Source: Bimastos eiseni (Eukaryota > Annelida > Clitellata > Crassiclitellata > Lumbricidae). From it: a stretch of 64,000 bases of DNA. The position numbers and the translations under genes are program-made. The notes beneath the pieces were generated by a model that searched no databases, was not told the DNA's origin, and saw only the letters and a program-made list of their open reading frames with translations. Within the stretch, counting starts at the first letter, position 1; every line of letters starts with the position of its first letter. Of the stretch, positions 46,850-59,000 are shown one piece after another. The stretch lies in contig OY365807.1 in the NCBI GenBank assembly GCA_959347315.1, positions 35,945,072 to 36,009,071 of the forward strand, written 5' to 3'.

Positions 46850-47420
46850 TAATGTAATCGAGCATTTATGTAGCGCCCCTTTAAATATCTACTCAGAGGT
46901 GCTCTATGCGCTGGCCTTAATGATGTCAAAATTAATGTCATAGCGAACAAGTTAAATACGTATGCTAGCTAGCAAAAAATACACAGTAAGCTGAAAAGAG
47001 TCACGGGTGGTGGACCCACGCACAAGCGTGGAACAAACCAACGGATTTTCTTCGACAGCTGACAGATGTCATGGATGTTCAGAGTCTCTGAGCCAAATGG
47101 CGTCGATGAGCAGATCGACAACTGTCAACGCCGATCGTAGACACGGGATAGGGTAGACGAGCAGTCCCTCACTGGTGGAAGATGACGCCCGCCCGGATAT
47201 TCTTCGAGGTACAAGGAGGGCGTCGAAAAGGCTTTCATCGCGTCTTTGTCGGTAGATTGAACAGCCACCCATAACTTTCGGTCGAGGTCACTCCAGTTGC
47301 CGCGTCGCTCGTCCTCCACCGAGACGTAAACACTCGGCTACAGGAGGCGTACACGGCCGTATGGTACGGTTGATCGCGTACATCCAAAGGGATGATCCGA
47401 TGCAGTCACATGGCCTAGTC
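46850..47420 (-). mobile_element. Dispersed ~600-bp repeat, copy C
   Basis: Reverse complement of the same family as copies A and B, including the tail GGGGCGCTACATAAATGC followed by an ATTACATTACATTG run. It lies about 200 bases from copy B and in the opposite orientation, so the two form an inverted pair. Confidence 0.75.
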
Positions 47421-47429
47421 AAGTGTAAA

Positions 47430-47815
47430 TGTTCTGTGTTTTACGAACTTTAACACCATATGGCATAACACATATTGTTTGGTTTGGCAGGCGCTACAAA
47501 AATGTTTAATTAATGTCAAGATACACTACGTCATATGGCACTGTTCACTTTGGAAAGGTCTCTTTATTGGACGAGTTAGGACCTTCATGACCCACGGAAA
47601 CGAGATCTTTTGCCACAATTGGCCATCCATATGGAATGACGTCCCCTAGCCTTTACATATATGTGTTAACATTCTTTCTGGGTCAATGGGCGGTCAAGTA
47701 TATCAGCAGCAGCAACTGTGAGCACTGTGGGAGCACCACCGAATGACATCTGCTGTAATTGGCGTTAAGTGATTAATAAATACAAGATACAATAATATTA
47801 TAAACAATACAGTAA
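47430..47815. other. No recognised gene
   Basis: Nothing supportable. Confidence 0.4.
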
Positions 47816-47819
47816 GATA

Positions 47820-47915
47820 TGGATTAGGGTTAGGTAGAGGGTTAGGCTTTGGGTCAGGGTTATGGTCATGGCTAGGGTTATGGCTAGGGTTAAGGTCAAG
47901 GTTAGGGTCGCAGTG
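47820..47915 (+). repeat. Degenerate TTAGGG-like tract
   Basis: GGGTTAGG, GGGTCAGGG, GGCTAGGG and GGTTAGGG words in one orientation over about 90 bases. Resembles the metazoan telomere repeat, heavily mutated. Confidence 0.6.
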
Positions 47916-48009
47916 GCCTTCTTGAGTATTTCTTTTATGGTTACTGCACTGTCTACGCTATAGCGTTGGTCGTTATGGTCACGTGCGTCGTAGAGATGCG
48001 ATGGTCTCC

Positions 48010-48012
48010 ATT

Positions 48013-48043
<31 letters not shown>

Positions 48044-48540
48044 TTGTTGTTGAACTGTCTATTGATTAGCTGCCGATGATCATCTGTGCGCCGGCCGATA
48101 ATACGCGTTAGTATATGTGTCACACGTGATGGTAGATGAAATACGTCTGTGTTGGATCAGATGAAAATGACGATGCAGGAATCCACTAATTATCAGAGAG
48201 ACGGAACGAAGGAGCTGGTCGACCGACGTTGGCGACAATTCGTTGATTATGAAGATGATAGTAATTAGCCAACCAATGAGTTTTTGTTATTAAACAAACC
48301 GAAACTATGTGGTCTATGCGCAAGGGATTAGCAATTTCGCGGCTGACCTGTCTATTGGAATTTCCAAGGACGAAACAAATCAAGTACCTGCCATTGTCTC
48401 CGAGACTGATGAAGATGACGACGACAATTATGATGACGACGACACTAAGTGAACCGTAGTCATCTTCGTCATCAGCTGCAGCGACTACGTCACCATCATC
48501 GTCGTCGTCATAATCATCATCGTCGTCGTCGTCATCATCA
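48010..48540 (+). repeat. (TTG/CTG)n and (CGT/CAT)n trinucleotide tracts
   Basis: A (TTG)n(CTG)n run at 48010-48052 and imperfect GAC/GAT and CGT/CAT runs at 48405-48540. The poly-Asp minus-strand frame is an artefact. Confidence 0.85.
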
Positions 48541-48544
48541 TGGT

Positions 48545-49183
48545 GCATTTCGTGTTTGTACAGATCAGTAAACATAAGAGAATGGAATTAATTAGATGAG
48601 AAAGTAGTAATTATCGGCCGATGCAATAGATGCATGAAAGGTCAATAAATCTCATTTGGAAAGACGATCGCTGAATTCCCAACATCAGACGAATATAGCG
48701 AAGTAACGAAACTCGTATAGAAGCAATTCTCGTATAATACCTAAGAAATTCAGAAATATAGGAACCGCCGTCTATTGTGTCCAACTGTTCTCCAGGTTTT
48801 GATTTCTAACCCCTCCCCATAACTCAACGAAAAAAAGTAGCAACTGCCTCGTTTGATTAATCCTAACAAACGCTTTGCGCAGATTGTTCTACAAATTTTA
48901 AGTAAAACTGTGTCCATGCTTTCCCACTACATACATACCTATTTAAATAGATATACATATAATTATGTATATAGTCCTAATTCACATCTTATGGCACAAT
49001 GTAGGTCTACTTACCATCACACCGTGCACGTCGAATGACGTCAATGTTCCGAACAATGATAGAATTATCTGGGGATGCAACAACTGTAGTGTGTATGTAG
49101 TCCAGGTCGATATGGAGTAGAGGTGGATGTAGAACATCATGATGATGATGACGATGACGAGAACGACGACGACAATGATGACA

Positions 49184-49233
<50 letters not shown>

Positions 49234-51300
49234 AATGATAATAATAATATTGAAACTTATAATGATAATTAATATTATAGTAATAATTATTATAATGAGA
49301 ACTCATGCCAGGCGAATAGTATGCCTATTAGCAATTTTTTAGATTATTTGTAAAATAGATATGATAATAATAACAATGACAACGATACCAAATTAGACTT
49401 AAGGTAAGTACATAAACACAGCCACGCAGTTAATTAGCTTTTTTCAAATAAAACGTAATTTTGATCCGAGGGACATAATTTCTTTTAAAAGACTGCTTCA
49501 TTATAAGTATCGATTACACAGACATTGGTTCTCGGAGCCTTCTCGCTAATCCTGGCCTGCCAAACCATTTTGAGACGTTGTCAGTTTTAATTTCCAGCTA
49601 ATCTATGTTCCTTGTTTCTCCCGACTTCCATAATGACAGAATCGGGAGACAAATCGGGGATCTCACTGGCTTTCAGGATTCGGTCTCCGCTAAATTTCCT
49701 TCGTATTGAATGTGCGAATTCGCCGCTTTCTAAGCCGTTATTTTCTCTTGGCTATTGTATCGCCGAGTCCGATTCTGTGATGTTCAATGAGCTACTCAAG
49801 TGAAAATTCTCGTCGTTTCTGAATGATTTCACTTCCAAACTCATCACTGCATGCGATCAGCAGATGTTTTTTGTAGACTAATATAGTCTATATAGTCTAA
49901 ATTTCGAATATATCCGGAATTTCGACGTTATCTATGTGCGAACCTCAAAATTGGACAATAATGATTCAAGCAACACAAGACCTCTTACCACTGTTACCAA
50001 GATTATTACTATTGCTATCATTATTGCAAGGATTATTATTTATTATTATTATTAGTATTAGTATTATTAGTAGTAGTAGGCCTATCATTGGGCATTATAT
50101 GGTACTTTTAATGTAGATTTTCAGGATCGGATACCAATAAACTCGCAATTATCTTTGAATGGTTTTCAATTCACCAATCACTGAAATAGCTTATTCTGAT
50201 CCAGAGACAGTTACAATTGCAACAATTGGCCATTCCGACAATATAACCATTTTTTGGACGGATAAACGGCTACTTACTTAATTCCTCTGCAAATGGAAAT
50301 AAGTAACTGCTTTATTTTCACAAGTGTGTGAGGGTGGATGGGTCGGTGGGTGAGCGAGTGAGTGAGTGAGTGAGTGAGGAAAACACGGCAGCACACTACT
50401 TGCTTGCAATCAAGTTAGTAGTAACGCAGAACAACTTCCAATGAAAGTTCTTTATCAATATTGCCTACATTGGTGCAATATGCCAAGCAAATTTCTGTCG
50501 ACGGCAACGGCCTCTGTTGTCATAAGCTGTCGTTAAACTCCGGATCCAATCCAATGCCTACATATTGAGTTCAGATGTCAACGGTGTTGGAATAAGCCAC
50601 GCGTATGTGAGACGAACGTATTCAAGGATTGATTACTTGTTTGGATTTGTATAGACGCTTTGATCAGCTACTTGCCATTGATTGATGAGCTATACACAAC
50701 ATTATGCATGTGTACTGTGACCGATAATTATAAAGTACGCGATAAGTGACGGTGTTGACGTTTTACTCATCATTGCTCAATTTGCATGCAATTTAATCGA
50801 CGAACAGGATTGCAGCTTCCCATCTATATGTATGAGTTCAGTGCACGAGGGAGTATAATTATTTACAGCCTGCTGGCAATTTCAATAGCTTGGCTCAGCG
50901 ATGATTTACGATCAAATCGAATATATATATATATATATGCGAACAGCCTACTGAAGGTCGCAAAGCTTTGACCCGCATCTAGTAAGAAGGGACTTTCAGT
51001 TGTCATGGAAACCACGTGTCCCTGTGTCAGATTAACGGTCACGAGAGAGTTGCCATGGCGCCTGCGATGGCATTCATCCAATTATGATTTGGAAAATAAA
51101 AAAAGCTCACGGAAGAGATGAAAAACGAGACAAATGACCCTAGGAAGATGCCACTGCTGCTGCTGATGATGATGATGAAGATAAGGTTGATTATGATGAC
51201 GACGGCGATGGAAGGTATTGAACAATGATCTACGTGGTTCGAGTGAGTGAAAAAGGAGGATAGTTTAAAGCAGCCAAACATGCATACAAGCACACAGACG
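48545..51300. other. Mostly non-coding, trinucleotide tracts inside
   Basis: (GAT/GAC)n and (AAT)n at 49137-49232, an ATT-rich run at 50020-50075, and a (GAGT)n at about 50350-50380. A palindromic TAGACTAATATAGTCTATAT lies near 49875. No gene recognised. Confidence 0.4.
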
Positions 51301-51304
51301 CAGT

Positions 51305-52202
51305 TATACATTGGATGGATTGGATGGATGAATTGGATGGATGGATGGATGGATGAATAAATGGATGGATGGATGGATAAACGGATAGGATGGATGGATG
51401 GATAAATGGATGTAGTGGATGGATTGGATGGATGAATTGGATGGATGGATTGGATGGATTTGATGGATGGATTGGATAAATTGGATTGATGGATTGGATG
51501 GATTGGATGGATTGGGTGGATTGGATGGATGGATTGGATGGATTGGATGGATTGGATGGATTGGATGGATTGGATGGATGGATGGATTGGATGGATGAAT
51601 TGGATGGATGGATGGATAAATGGATGGATGGATTGATTGATTGATTGATGGATGGATAAATGGTTTGGATGGATAGATGGATAAATGGATAAATGGATGG
51701 ATAGATGGATAAATGGATGGATGGATAAATGGATAGATGGATAAATGGATGGATGGATGGATGAATGGATAAACGGATTGGATGGATGGATGGATAAATG
51801 GATGGATGGATGTATGGATGGATGGATAAATGGATGGATGGATGAATGGATGGATGGATGAATGGATGGATGGATGGATGGATGGATGTATGGATGGATA
51901 GATAAATGTATGGATGGATGGATAAATGGATGGATGGATGGATAAATGGATGGATGGATGAATGGATGGATGGATGAATGGATGGATGGATGTATGGATG
52001 GATGGATAAATGGATGGATGGATGAATGGATGGATGGATGAATGGATGGATGGATGGATGTATGGATGGATAGATAAATGTATGGATGGATGGATAAATG
52101 GATGGATGGATGGATAAATGGATGGATGAATGGATGGATGGATGAATGGATGGATGGATCGATGGATGGATGGATCGATGGATGGATGGATGGATGGATG
52201 GA
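51305..52202 (+). repeat. (GGAT)n array, about 900 bp
   Basis: Continuous GGATGGAT with TAAA and GAAT variants that themselves recur in longer blocks (for example about 51800-51960 against 51985-52130). The long Ser-Ile-His-Pro minus-strand frames of up to about 390 codons are repeat artefacts. Confidence 0.97.
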
Positions 52203-52544
52203 TTGACCAGATCGCATGAAGACATAAATTGTCGACTATCACGGATGTCAATCAATGTGTCTTACAGTCAGCCAAACGCTTCTACTCGATTACCAGTGAA
52301 AATCGCAATGAATTCCATTAAGAATGTGCTTCATTGGAATTCAGCTGCGATCTGCATGCTTATTCAAAATATCTACATCATACAACGCTTAAGTAGATAT
52401 TCAGTTGAAAAAGCTGCTGAGAGAGAAAGAGGGAGGGAGAGAGAGGCAGACAGACAGACAGACAAAGAAGAAGAAAGAAGGAGAAAGACATGGAATCAGC
52501 CTCTGTCGTCAATCGATTGAATCACCAAAATTTTGCCTTATCCA

Positions 52545-52990
52545 TACATCCATTCATCCATTCGTTCATTCGTCCATTCATCCTTTCGTTCATTCGTCCA
52601 TTCATCCTTTCGTTCATTCGTCCATTCATCCTTTCGTTCATTCGTCCATTCATCCATTCGTTCATTCGTCCATTCATCCTTTCGTTCATTCGTCCATTCA
52701 TCCTTTCGTTCATTCGTCCATTCATCCTTTCGTTCATTCGTCCATTCATCCTTTCGTTCATTCGTCCATTCATCCTTTCGTTCATTCGTCCATTCATCCT
52801 TTCGTTCATTCGTCCATTCATCCTTTCGTTCATTCGTCCATTCATCCTTTCGTTCATTCGTCCATTCATCCTTTCGTTCATTCGTCCATTCATCCTTTCG
52901 TTCATTCGTCCATTCATCCTTTCGTTCATTCGTCCATCCTTCCATTCATCCATTCGTCTATCCATCCATCATTCTATCCATTCATCCATG
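52545..52990 (+). repeat. 24-bp minisatellite, about 15-16 copies
   Basis: The unit TTCATTCGTCCATTCATCCT plus TTCG is almost perfectly conserved. Since 24 is divisible by three and the unit lacks stops in several frames, five long open frames overlap here on both strands. None has a recognisable gene context. Confidence 0.96.
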
Positions 52991-53089
52991 AATAATTCAT
53001 CATTCCATCCATCCATCCACCTCTTTGTCGGTTTACCAGTGTATTTTTAGCTCCCTCATTGTGTATGTCTAACAGTTTTCTGTCTGCAT

Positions 53090-53216
53090 CAATATCTCTC
53101 CCTTTCTCTCTCTGTCTCTCTCCCTCTCTCTGTCTATCTATGTCTGTCTCTTTGTCTGCCCCTGTCCCTGCTTCTGCCTGTCTGCCTGTGTTTGTCTCTC
53201 TCAATGTCTCTCTCCC

Positions 53217-53247
<31 letters not shown>

Positions 53248-53395
53248 CTGTCTGCCTCTATCTCTGTCTCTGCCTCTGTCCCTGTTCCTGTCTCAGCCTG
53301 TCTATCTGTTTGTCTGCCTGTCTCTATCTGTGTGTGTGTGTGTCTGTCTTTGTCTGTTTGTCTGTCTGTCTCTCTTTCTCTCCGTTGTCTGTCTT
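53090..53395 (+). repeat. (CTGT/CTCT)n tract
   Basis: Pyrimidine-rich CTCTGTCTGT repeats over 300 bases with a short (TG)n near 53330. Confidence 0.9.
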
Positions 53396-53609
53396 TCGAT
53401 TACCTCAAGGCACACTGCTCGTCTTCCTTGTGTCATGATTGCTGGAGATTTTCCAAGGTCAGTTGCAGTCTTCCGTCGGCAAACGCAATCAATCAACATC
53501 GAGTCTATAGTCCACAAACTTCCGCCCACAGATGACGTTGTTTTTTGGTCAAATCCTTTATGCACTCGCGACTGGATATAACGAGCAGCGAACAGATATG
53601 CATAGATAG

Positions 53610-53715
53610 ACCTATAAATGGTCTATAAATAGCCTGTAAATAGCCTGTTAATAGCCTGTAAATGGCCTGTAAATAGCCTGTAAATAGCCTGTAAATAGCC
53701 TGTAAATAGCTTGTT
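53610..53715 (+). repeat. 11-bp repeat AATAGCCTGTA
   Basis: About nine units, mostly perfect. The unit is similar in length and start to the 11-bp AATAGCCGGAA repeat at 19075-19125. Confidence 0.9.
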
Positions 53716-53719
53716 GGTG

Positions 53720-54490
53720 GCAAACAATATGCCCACAGCTAGGTATAAGTTTGAACTGGTTATTTAAATTAAATGGCTTGGATAATAAAAGACTTAACTC
53801 AAACTTTTGGATTGCTAATTACAAGTCTATCTCAATGGGACTGGTCACATGACTCAATGACGTACTTGGATTGCATCAAGTACATGAATGACTATTTTAA
53901 TCTCACTCTCTCAGTGTGAACTCCAAGCTATCGTTGACATTTGCTTTGTTGAACTAGAAAGTATGTGTAGCAAAAGTCCAAGTTATAAAGGCGGTTCCGT
54001 AATGTGTGCGATGCTCATTGGCAAGATTTATTGACTGCGTCCCTTTTTAATTTTTCAGTTGATTTTAAATAGTTCAAGTCAAAGGCTCCTATGCAACAGC
54101 AATGCGTAGGCCAACTAATTTTTATCCACAAATTATTATGAGATGGGTTCCAGATTTTATTCGATGGTGTTTTTTGCTCTCAACAACTAATGAAAACTAA
54201 TTATGTAGACGTCTATGTAACTTCGTTTATTGAACATGTCATGCAGGCAAACCGCACCAAGTTACATTCATCGAAACATAAAAAGTGCTATAAGTGCTTA
54301 CAATTTCTTGACACGCGATTATCATACATGAAAAATACAAATTTAAAGAACAGAACGATCAGCAATGAGCAGTAAGTATAGACTTATTTGCTCCTGTTGC
54401 AATTTTTTTCTGCAACAATACCAGTCTGCCAAAAGCCTAAAATTTAGGATGCCAAGAAGCAGTAAGTACTTGTACATGTAGCCTTCATAG
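53720..54490. other. No recognised gene
   Basis: A 61-codon ATG frame at 54190-54375 ends near a splice-like AG/GTAAGT but shows no recognised motif. Confidence 0.3.
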
Positions 54491-54499
54491 GTTTATGGG

Positions 54500-55325
54500 C
54501 AGTGGCGCACTTACCTATAGGCGCACTAGGCGCGCGCCTAGGGCCCCAAATCTCAGGGGGGCCCCAAAGGATGAAAACATTAAGTACAAAATATGAGTTA
54601 ATGTGTTAATAAAGTCCCAGGGGCCCCCAAATGAATGAAAACATTAACTATAAAATAACATCTCAGGGAGCCCCAAACGAGTGAAAGCATTAAATACAAC
54701 GTGACATCTCAGAGGCCCTCAAATGAATGGAAACATTTCAAACAAAATAACAACTCAGGAGGCCCCCAAGTGATGAAAACATAAATACAAAATAACGTCT
54801 CAGGGGCGCCTCAAACGAACAAAATAATTTTTTTTTAAATAGCGTCTCAGGGACGGTGCCCCCAAATAAATGAAAACTTTCATACAAAATAACATGTCTT
54901 ACGCCTGAAATATTTTAAATATAATAATTTATATTCTCTATGTTTGCAGCTAAGCATTCACATGACAAGTGTAGTGTGTTAACTCATAATTGTTTTAGTT
55001 AATGTGAATATCAATCGGCTAGATTAGCAGTGTTGATAAGAGCGAATGTTGCGTGTTTTGAGCCTCATCGCTACCAGCAGCTGGCTCACTGTTTAATTAA
55101 GCGAAATGTTGAAATAAGTTAAGTTGTGTATTTCGATATTCGATGTGATGCGTAACGTCACATGTCTCAGACTCCCTCCCCTCCGTAACAAATCGTCACA
55201 GATGTATGATCCCTCCAATGGGTGCGTGACGTCATTTATAGAAGGCCCCTTAGACTCAGTGTATAAATTCAGAGGGCCCCAAAATGTTTGCGCCTAGGGC
55301 CCCGTTTTCTGTAAACGCGCCTCTG
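54500..55325. mobile_element. hAT-type non-autonomous element with internal minisatellite
   Basis: Left end CAGTGGCGCACTTAC and right end (other strand) CAGAGGCGCGTTTAC match at 12 of 15 positions. The flanking 8-mers TTTATGGG (54492-54499) and TTAATGGG (55326-55333) match at 7 of 8, as expected for an aged hAT target duplication. Both subterminal regions contain GCGCCTAGGGCCCC-like words. From about 54550 to 54900 a ~45-bp unit (CTCAGGGGGCCCCAAA, TGAAAACATTAA) is repeated about seven times. No transposase coding was found, so it depended on another element for movement. Confidence 0.78.
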
Positions 55326-55744
55326 TTAATGGGGACTGGCGAAAGGCTAATTTGCACAGCATTTGAAGATGCAAAATTGCAAGCGCATATATTATAGATA
55401 TGATTATTAGTACTTAATGAAGAGTTACGCGGAAACGATAATGCATTTCACAGCACACAGTGACGCTGACGAACGATTATATTTATTTAGGAAACGTTCG
55501 AGAACAGTTTCTTTCTTATTCTGAAGTCTTAACCAACAAACACGCCAATTGAGCGAACTCTCTGTATTCATCATTATTGCCAAATTCTAACTTGAAACCC
55601 AAATCGTGCTTATTTTAAATTTAATAAATGAATTATTAAATTCAATAATACAATCTATATCACTTAGTACCTGCATCTGAAAGGTAATTTTGTGCCCCTT
55701 TTTCTGGGATAGAGCGTGATCGCCCCTTATGCTTCTTCTTACGC

Positions 55745-56015
55745 TACTATGTATATATATTCGTAAATAAATACATGAAAACAAACATGTACGTAAATAC
55801 ATAAATACATACATGCTTACATACATACATACATATATGCATGCATACATGCATATATACATACATATATGCATACATACATAAATACATATATACACAC
55901 ATACATACATACATGCTTGCATGCATACATACATACATACATAAATACATACATACAGACATACATACATACATATATACATGCATACATACATACACAT
56001 ATGCACACATACATC
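55745..56015 (+). repeat. (CATA)n array
   Basis: CATACATA with ATGC interruptions, like the array at 12560-12960. Its Met-Tyr-Val-Cys frames are artefacts. Confidence 0.95.
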
Positions 56016-56019
56016 GATG

Positions 56020-59000
56020 ATGCCATTGAGAGGATCAGAGGCTCACAGCCTCTGGTCTCGCAAATGACTTGGTTCTATGGTTCTTGATTTAACTGTCTAT
56101 TCATATTCAGTGATCGTGCAACTGAGTGGAGTCCGCTTTGCCCTTATCAGCTGTTGATTTGACTCATATAAGCAGCAATCACGCCTTCTTGTATGCCAGC
56201 CAACTACCTAAGTAATTGCATTAGAGCAATCGCCTGCTTTTAAGTGCTGTCGCAGTCTGAATGCGAAAAGGAAAGGACGCTAGAAGAAGCGACCCCTTGC
56301 GATATCGCAAAATTGGATGGATCTGCGAGATTACGTAATCGCAATTTGGTTCTGACTGCATCGAGATTAACACAGCGAAGGACGAGGCTTTCTGTATCCA
56401 ATCGCGTCCCTCGAACGAGGCTTGCGATCAGGGCTTCTCGCCACAGAATCAATACCACCGCAAGTTATACAACGCATAACCACCTACCTAAAGCGTACCG
56501 AACATTTATGTATATATATACGTACATAGATACACATGCATACAGATAGGGTATAGGCATCCCATATGCAACGCTGCGGCGAGCAGACCACCAGCGAGAC
56601 AGATGGCGTAATCGACTAAATTGAACGGATCACGTGACATCGTCCACGCGGCGACGTGATTGGTGGCCGCCATTTATGTCCTAAATTGGTAACCAATTCA
56701 ACCGTGCGTTCGTCTCATCTTTGCTCGTTGAAGAAGACGATGCCTTGGGGTAGGACCAATCGCAGAGCAAGGCCAACATCTCGCGAGATTTGGACGGCGC
56801 TGTGCCTTGCCAATCCTACGTTTGGCGACTGCGGAAATGTGTTTCTGTCTAAAACATCAGCCAGAGATCAGCCATTGAATACGCCGATCGCAAATGTGCA
56901 GCACTGGCTGATCGATCGATTCCTAAGAAATCAATAGTTGACCCTTTGCTCACGTATTCCACAATGTGTTCTATCAAATCATTTGAAAATCGAGGGCGTT
57001 GCTCCAAACTGCGGCGGAATCAGACGATGATAGCAATAGATAATGGATGACGGGATCGATTGGCATTGAGCTCTTTAATAAAAAAACTGTCGCGTCTGAT
57101 GCAGGAAGTAAGGCATAGAAAATCGTTTGTATCTCCAACGCCAGCAGTGGCGAGTTTACGGAGTTGCAGGAGAGGCAAGTACAAGAACAATACCCCACTA
57201 AAAGAGTCCGTAGCCCTCTGGTTATCCCTCCAAATTTTATTCCGCTTTCAGTTTTGACGAAGCAAAACATCCAACGGGCCCCTCTGTCAGGCCCCCAGGG
57301 TCCCATCGTAGCCCACCCTGTTAGAACAGTCCAGAGCCGTCACTGAACGTCAGACTCGCATGCTTCTAAGACGATGGTCCAAATGTCAGTAATGGCTTTA
57401 TAACCCAGTTTTAGTTTAAGCCACAGTTATTCACCGGGGAATCACCGCAATTCAGAGGACAGCAATTCGCAGGAATTAATATACTGGAAAAAATCCTAAA
57501 GAATAAATTCTGAAAAGGAAAAAGGTCGATTATATGAATCGTATGATTGTCGAGACTATCTTACCTAATGAAGTACAGATTATAATATACTTATTTATCA
57601 TTTTGAAAGAGAATGCTGTAAGGAGGGTTAACTGAATTTAAAGATGCACATGGTTGCTAGAGAGCATTAAGCTGCCATGCTGACATTTCAGCGATAACCT
57701 ATACTGTGCTGTCAATAATGCTGAGAAGTAGAAACTTCCGCAAAGAGTTTGACTAGAAATCGCAATTTACGAAGACAGGTGTATAAAGTTGCAGGTCATA
57801 ACGCTGAATAATCAGACGTTGATGTGGATGTATCGCTGGGTGGAGATGCGTTGGGCCCACCACATGTCAACTGCTCTTGCAACTTCTCTTACCCTCACTA
57901 AACTAATTTGAGGACGTAAAATACATCAGCATTAAGAAGTATTTGATGTCATCTGCACGAACCAAATGAAACGGATCATTTGACATCGTTCTCGCGGTGC
58001 TGTGACTTATGACGATCAATGGTAGTAGACTATAATGGGCGCATAATCCCTCAGTGGGCCTGGCATGGAGAGACTGACATGGTAAATGGCTAAATGCAGA
58101 CAACTAAAAATAGCAGTCAGGTTAATTATGGAGTGCAATTAGACGCAATTTTATATATTTCTAAACTGTAACACTAAAACAATATGTTATAATCATTCAA
58201 TGCAATAAAATTCGATATGACTTGTTTGTGAACCGTCAGCTTCTTACTCTATAGTCTCAGACACTTTTGAGCCGTTGTAAATGGAGGCAATAGCCTTTAA
58301 TGCCATGAATTCTGTAGGCCGCGTATCAAGACATCAACTACAATTCACAAACAAAATGCAGTTCAAGTTTCGACTGTCCAAGACATCGCTTTGTTTCAGG
58401 TTGAGGTTGTGCCTCACAAACACAGTTTACTACACTTTGGCCAACTCTTCTGATCTGATGCAGCGCTCGTAAATAAGCTAGTGCCCTGGCGTTTGAATAA
58501 GAGCAACGCAATTCAAATTTACAGCGCTTCAATAAAAGCAATGCATGTTTGTAATCATAAAATAACTTTTAGTGGAAATATATTTGAGTGGATTTTTGGT
58601 TATGGCTTGGTATAACCGTTGCTTTTGTGTAGTTTGATGTATACTCTCAGGCTACAGCTAGAGTGGCCTTCACGCTTCAGTTGTTTGACAACAACCAGAT
58701 TCACCAGTAGACTGGGTTTCATGTTCCATTTCTCGTATCGGAGTTCTTTGTTTCTTCCGAATTGCCTGAACCATTAGCCTCGTGTTTTATTTAGTCGCTG
58801 AATCGAATGCGACATCTGCCAATGCGAATTAATCACACTGCTCTGACGTCGACTCTTTACTCAGATTATACAGAAACGAAATTATACATAAACTGAAATA
58901 TAAATCAGGGAAGTTCTTCATAGCAACGTCAAATAACTCAATCCATATCTACCAATTATCATATGACCCTCCATTTGGTCTACCTTCTCCTCTTGCCAGA

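Noticed and set aside
48186..48575. Frame with acidic Asp runs
   Set aside because: Product of GAT/GAC trinucleotide repeats; no other protein-like feature.
51039..52255. Open frames of 315-392 codons rich in Ser-Ile-His-Pro
   Set aside because: They are translations of the (GGAT)n repeat in several frames at once, with no start, splice or domain context.
52405..53050. Several overlapping frames of 135-196 codons with octapeptide repeats
   Set aside because: All frames of a stop-free 24-bp minisatellite are open, which is not evidence of coding.
56656..56937. 93-codon frame as a possible exon
   Set aside because: No recognisable domain, no convincing splice or start context.
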